This document shows positions 6,338 to 7,061 of a DNA stretch of 7,061 nucleotides, piece by piece. The DNA lies in contig JAGCOI010000099.1 in the NCBI GenBank assembly GCA_017645485.1, positions 1 to 7,061 on the forward strand. Reading direction: 5' to 3'. The DNA is from Alphaproteobacteria bacterium (GTDB taxonomy: Bacteria > Pseudomonadota > Alphaproteobacteria > RF32 > CAG-239). The notes under the pieces were generated by a model. That model was not told the DNA's origin, did not search any database, and saw nothing but the letters and a program-made list of their open reading frames with translations. A program made the translations under genes and the position numbers. Numbering within the stretch: the first letter of the stretch is position 1; every line of letters starts with the position of its first letter.

Positions 6338-6363
6338 CAAAAAAATGCTTAAATAATTTAAGC
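6338..6363 (-). terminator. Weak hairpin plus T-run just upstream of the pilin gene
   Basis: GCTTAAAT (6347-6354) and ATTTAAGC (6356-6363) are complementary. On the minus strand the stem is followed by A and then seven Ts (A-run 6339-6345). It could end transcripts coming from the spanin-like genes or act as an attenuator before the pilin. The stem has only two G-C pairs, so it would be a weak terminator. Confidence 0.35.
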
Positions 6364-6523
6364 GAAAACCAAAAACATAAAAAACAACGGATGAAAAAAT
6401 GATTAGAGCAGAAACCCAAGCACACTAAAAAATCTCTTTTTAATGCACATTCTTTGCATCACGCGCTTTTTAATGGTTTCTGATCCAAGAATATCCAATC
6501 GAATACTCTGCTTTCAGGGTACG
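6341..6523. other. Stretch without a convincing gene, upstream of the pilin
   Basis: About 180 bp separate the pilin 5' end from the small ORF at 6524-6637. CTTTTTAATG is repeated at 6436-6445 and 6466-6475. On the minus strand there are two tiny frames: a 33-codon one (6459-6560, starting MPKDILYF), and one ending at 6403 that reads SETIKKRVMQRMCIKKRFF. The stop of the first overlaps an ATG of the second (TGATG at 6457-6461). They look protein-like but too short to call; decayed coding DNA is possible. A weak leftward promoter candidate is TTGCCG (6587 down to 6582), 17 bp before TATTAT (6564 down to 6559), which would give the pilin mRNA a leader of about 245 nt. Confidence 0.4.
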
Positions 6524-6637
6524 TTAATTTCCATATAAAGTAAAGTATATCTTTCGGCATAATACTCTTTTTTTATACACTCGGCAAGATTGTTTTAACA
6601 CTCCCGTTTGCATAATTAGCAATGCTTTTTGTGCCAT
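6524..6637 (-). CDS. Possible 37-residue small protein after the lipoprotein gene
   Basis: The ATG at 6637 follows the lipoprotein stop after a single base (TAA, C, ATG), and AAAGGAAA lies just upstream within the lipoprotein's last codons, a strong ribosome site. The product would start MAQKALLIMQTGVLKQSCRV and be basic, with no recognised domain. Against a real gene are its small size and the presence of similarly plausible fragments in the other two frames over and beyond it, which suggests frameshifted remains of a longer gene. The spacing and ribosome site are the only positive evidence. Confidence 0.35.
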   Translation of the reverse strand: MAQKALLIMQTGVLKQSCRVYKKRVLCRKIYFTLYGN

Positions 6638-6638
6638 G

Positions 6639-6872
6639 TTATTTCCTTTCACATAAATCAAGTTCTTGTTTCAGTTTATTTATTCTTGCCAACCATTCCC
6701 ACAAATTCGGATATTCCGAATAAGAAAGTTTGTTTAGTTCTTCCCCGACTTTTTTACCACCTTTCGGATAAACAGGGCATACATCATAATTTATCTTGCA
6801 TGAACAAGCCGACAAGCTCATCACGAGTAGCGTTAGGCTTAGACCATATTTGAGCTTTTTCTTTTTCAACAT
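6639..6872 (-). CDS. Small outer-membrane lipoprotein, Rz1-like (o-spanin candidate)
   Basis: From the ATG at 6872 this is a 77-residue protein. It has a basic start (MLKKKKLK), a hydrophobic segment and a lipobox LSAC with the lipidated Cys at 23. Ser at +2 predicts sorting to the outer membrane. The mature part, 55 residues, contains CPVYPKGG (32-39) and YPNLWEWLARINKLKQEL (54-71), then C74. This resembles the C-terminal W-x-W-L-x-x-x-x-x-L pattern of phage Rz1-like proteins (from memory). GAGGT lies 8 nt before the ATG; an in-frame TTG at 6887 is less likely. Its first 89 bp overlap the end of the coiled-coil gene in the +1 frame, the arrangement of Rz and Rz1. Spanins join inner and outer membranes and fuse them to finish phage lysis. 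The lipoprotein call is firm; the spanin role is inferred. Confidence 0.7.
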   Translation of the reverse strand: MLKKKKLKYGLSLTLLVMSLSACSCKINYDVCPVYPKGGKKVGEELNKLSYSEYPNLWEWLARINKLKQELDLCERK

Positions 6873-7023
6873 ATTTAATGACCTCAACCTCTTTTATGAT
6901 TTCCTCTCCTTTTTCTTTGATAATCTTAACCTCTGCATGACTTCTGCCTAAAAGATAACACATAAAACAAAGTGTTCCTATAAATAGGAGAGATCCCACC
7001 CATTTAAAACTATTTAATTTCAT
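6784..7023 (-). CDS. Small membrane-anchored coiled-coil protein, Rz-like (i-spanin candidate)
   Basis: This 79-residue protein has a short basic N-terminus, one transmembrane helix (about 8-26, WVGSLLFIGTLCFMCYLLG) and then a charged, probably coiled-coil stretch (about 30-60, rich in E, K, I and V). It ends with SKPNATRDELVGLFMQDKL. No signal cleavage site is evident, so it should stay anchored in the inner membrane with its C-terminus in the periplasm, as an i-spanin does. It is short compared with lambda Rz (about 150 residues). AGGA lies 6 nt before the ATG at 7023. The lipoprotein gene starts inside its last 30 codons in another frame. On its own the protein could be any small anchored coiled coil; the overlap is what points to Rz. 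Confidence 0.65.
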   Translation of the reverse strand: MKLNSFKWVGSLLFIGTLCFMCYLLGRSHAEVKIIKEKGEEIIKEVEVIKYVEKEKAQIWSKPNATRDELVGLFMQDKL

Positions 7024-7061
7024 ATGTATTCCTATTTTTTATGTAAATTTAACAATTAAAA
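7024..7061. promoter_or_regulatory. Upstream edge of the Rz-like gene
   Basis: These 38 bp are almost all A and T and contain the ribosome site AGGAA (minus strand, 7033 down to 7029). No full promoter can be made out before the window ends, so the pair may belong to a longer leftward operon. Confidence 0.4.

Noticed and set aside
6308..6340. Longer pilin start (TTG at 6340)
   Set aside because: It would add 11 residues before an already typical prepilin leader, while AGGA 9 nt before the ATG at 6307 supports the shorter form.
6629..6853. Plus-strand 74-codon frame over the spanin-like genes
   Set aside because: It is antisense to two overlapping genes that have ribosome sites and membrane signals, and shows no features of its own.
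6873..6887. TTG start for the lipoprotein at 6887
   Set aside because: The ATG at 6872 has GAGGT at a proper distance and gives a standard signal peptide starting with lysines.

Overview
The window looks like AT-rich chromosomal DNA from an alphaproteobacterium. The clues are a MltA tail followed directly by a Smr protein, a YicC-Gmk block, an LptG permease (so a Gram-negative with LPS), and GTCAT...ATCTC-type intergenic palindromes. The pilin has a GRSMVEMLGVLAIIGVLS-type head, which I associate from memory with uncultured gut alphaproteobacteria. That narrower placement is inference.

Left part (1-1371). The last 22 codons of a probable mltA overlap a Smr-domain gene by 8 bp. The Smr gene meets a short-chain dehydrogenase on the other strand tail to tail, with the two stop codons sharing 4 bp. 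A 72-bp divergent promoter region (1372-1443) separates the dehydrogenase from the next operon.

Centre (1444-5082). There is one tight rightward operon: yicC (TTG start), gmk, a cysK-type cysteine synthase and lptG, with gaps of 5, 1 and 24 nt. It combines RNA decay, GMP phosphorylation, cysteine synthesis and LPS export. lptG has no lptF or lptD beside it, so the usual lpt neighbourhood has been rearranged.

Intergenic region (5083-5704). About 620 bp hold no credible gene. It is packed with short palindromic repeats that mostly open with GTCAT and close with ATCTC. Among them is a nested pair of long inverted repeats whose outer and inner arms differ but each match their own partner. A strong leftward rho-independent terminator closes the region.

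Right part (5705-7061), all on the minus strand. Reading leftward from the right edge there is a small membrane-anchored coiled-coil protein, then a small lipoprotein that overlaps it by 89 bp in the +1 frame. This is the layout of a phage Rz/Rz1 spanin pair and is the most interesting item here. It is followed by a possible 37-codon ORF, about 180 bp without a convincing gene, and a type IVb (PilS-like) pilin with its own terminator. The spanin pair suggests that a prophage, a remnant of one or a domesticated lysis cassette lies at or beyond the right edge.
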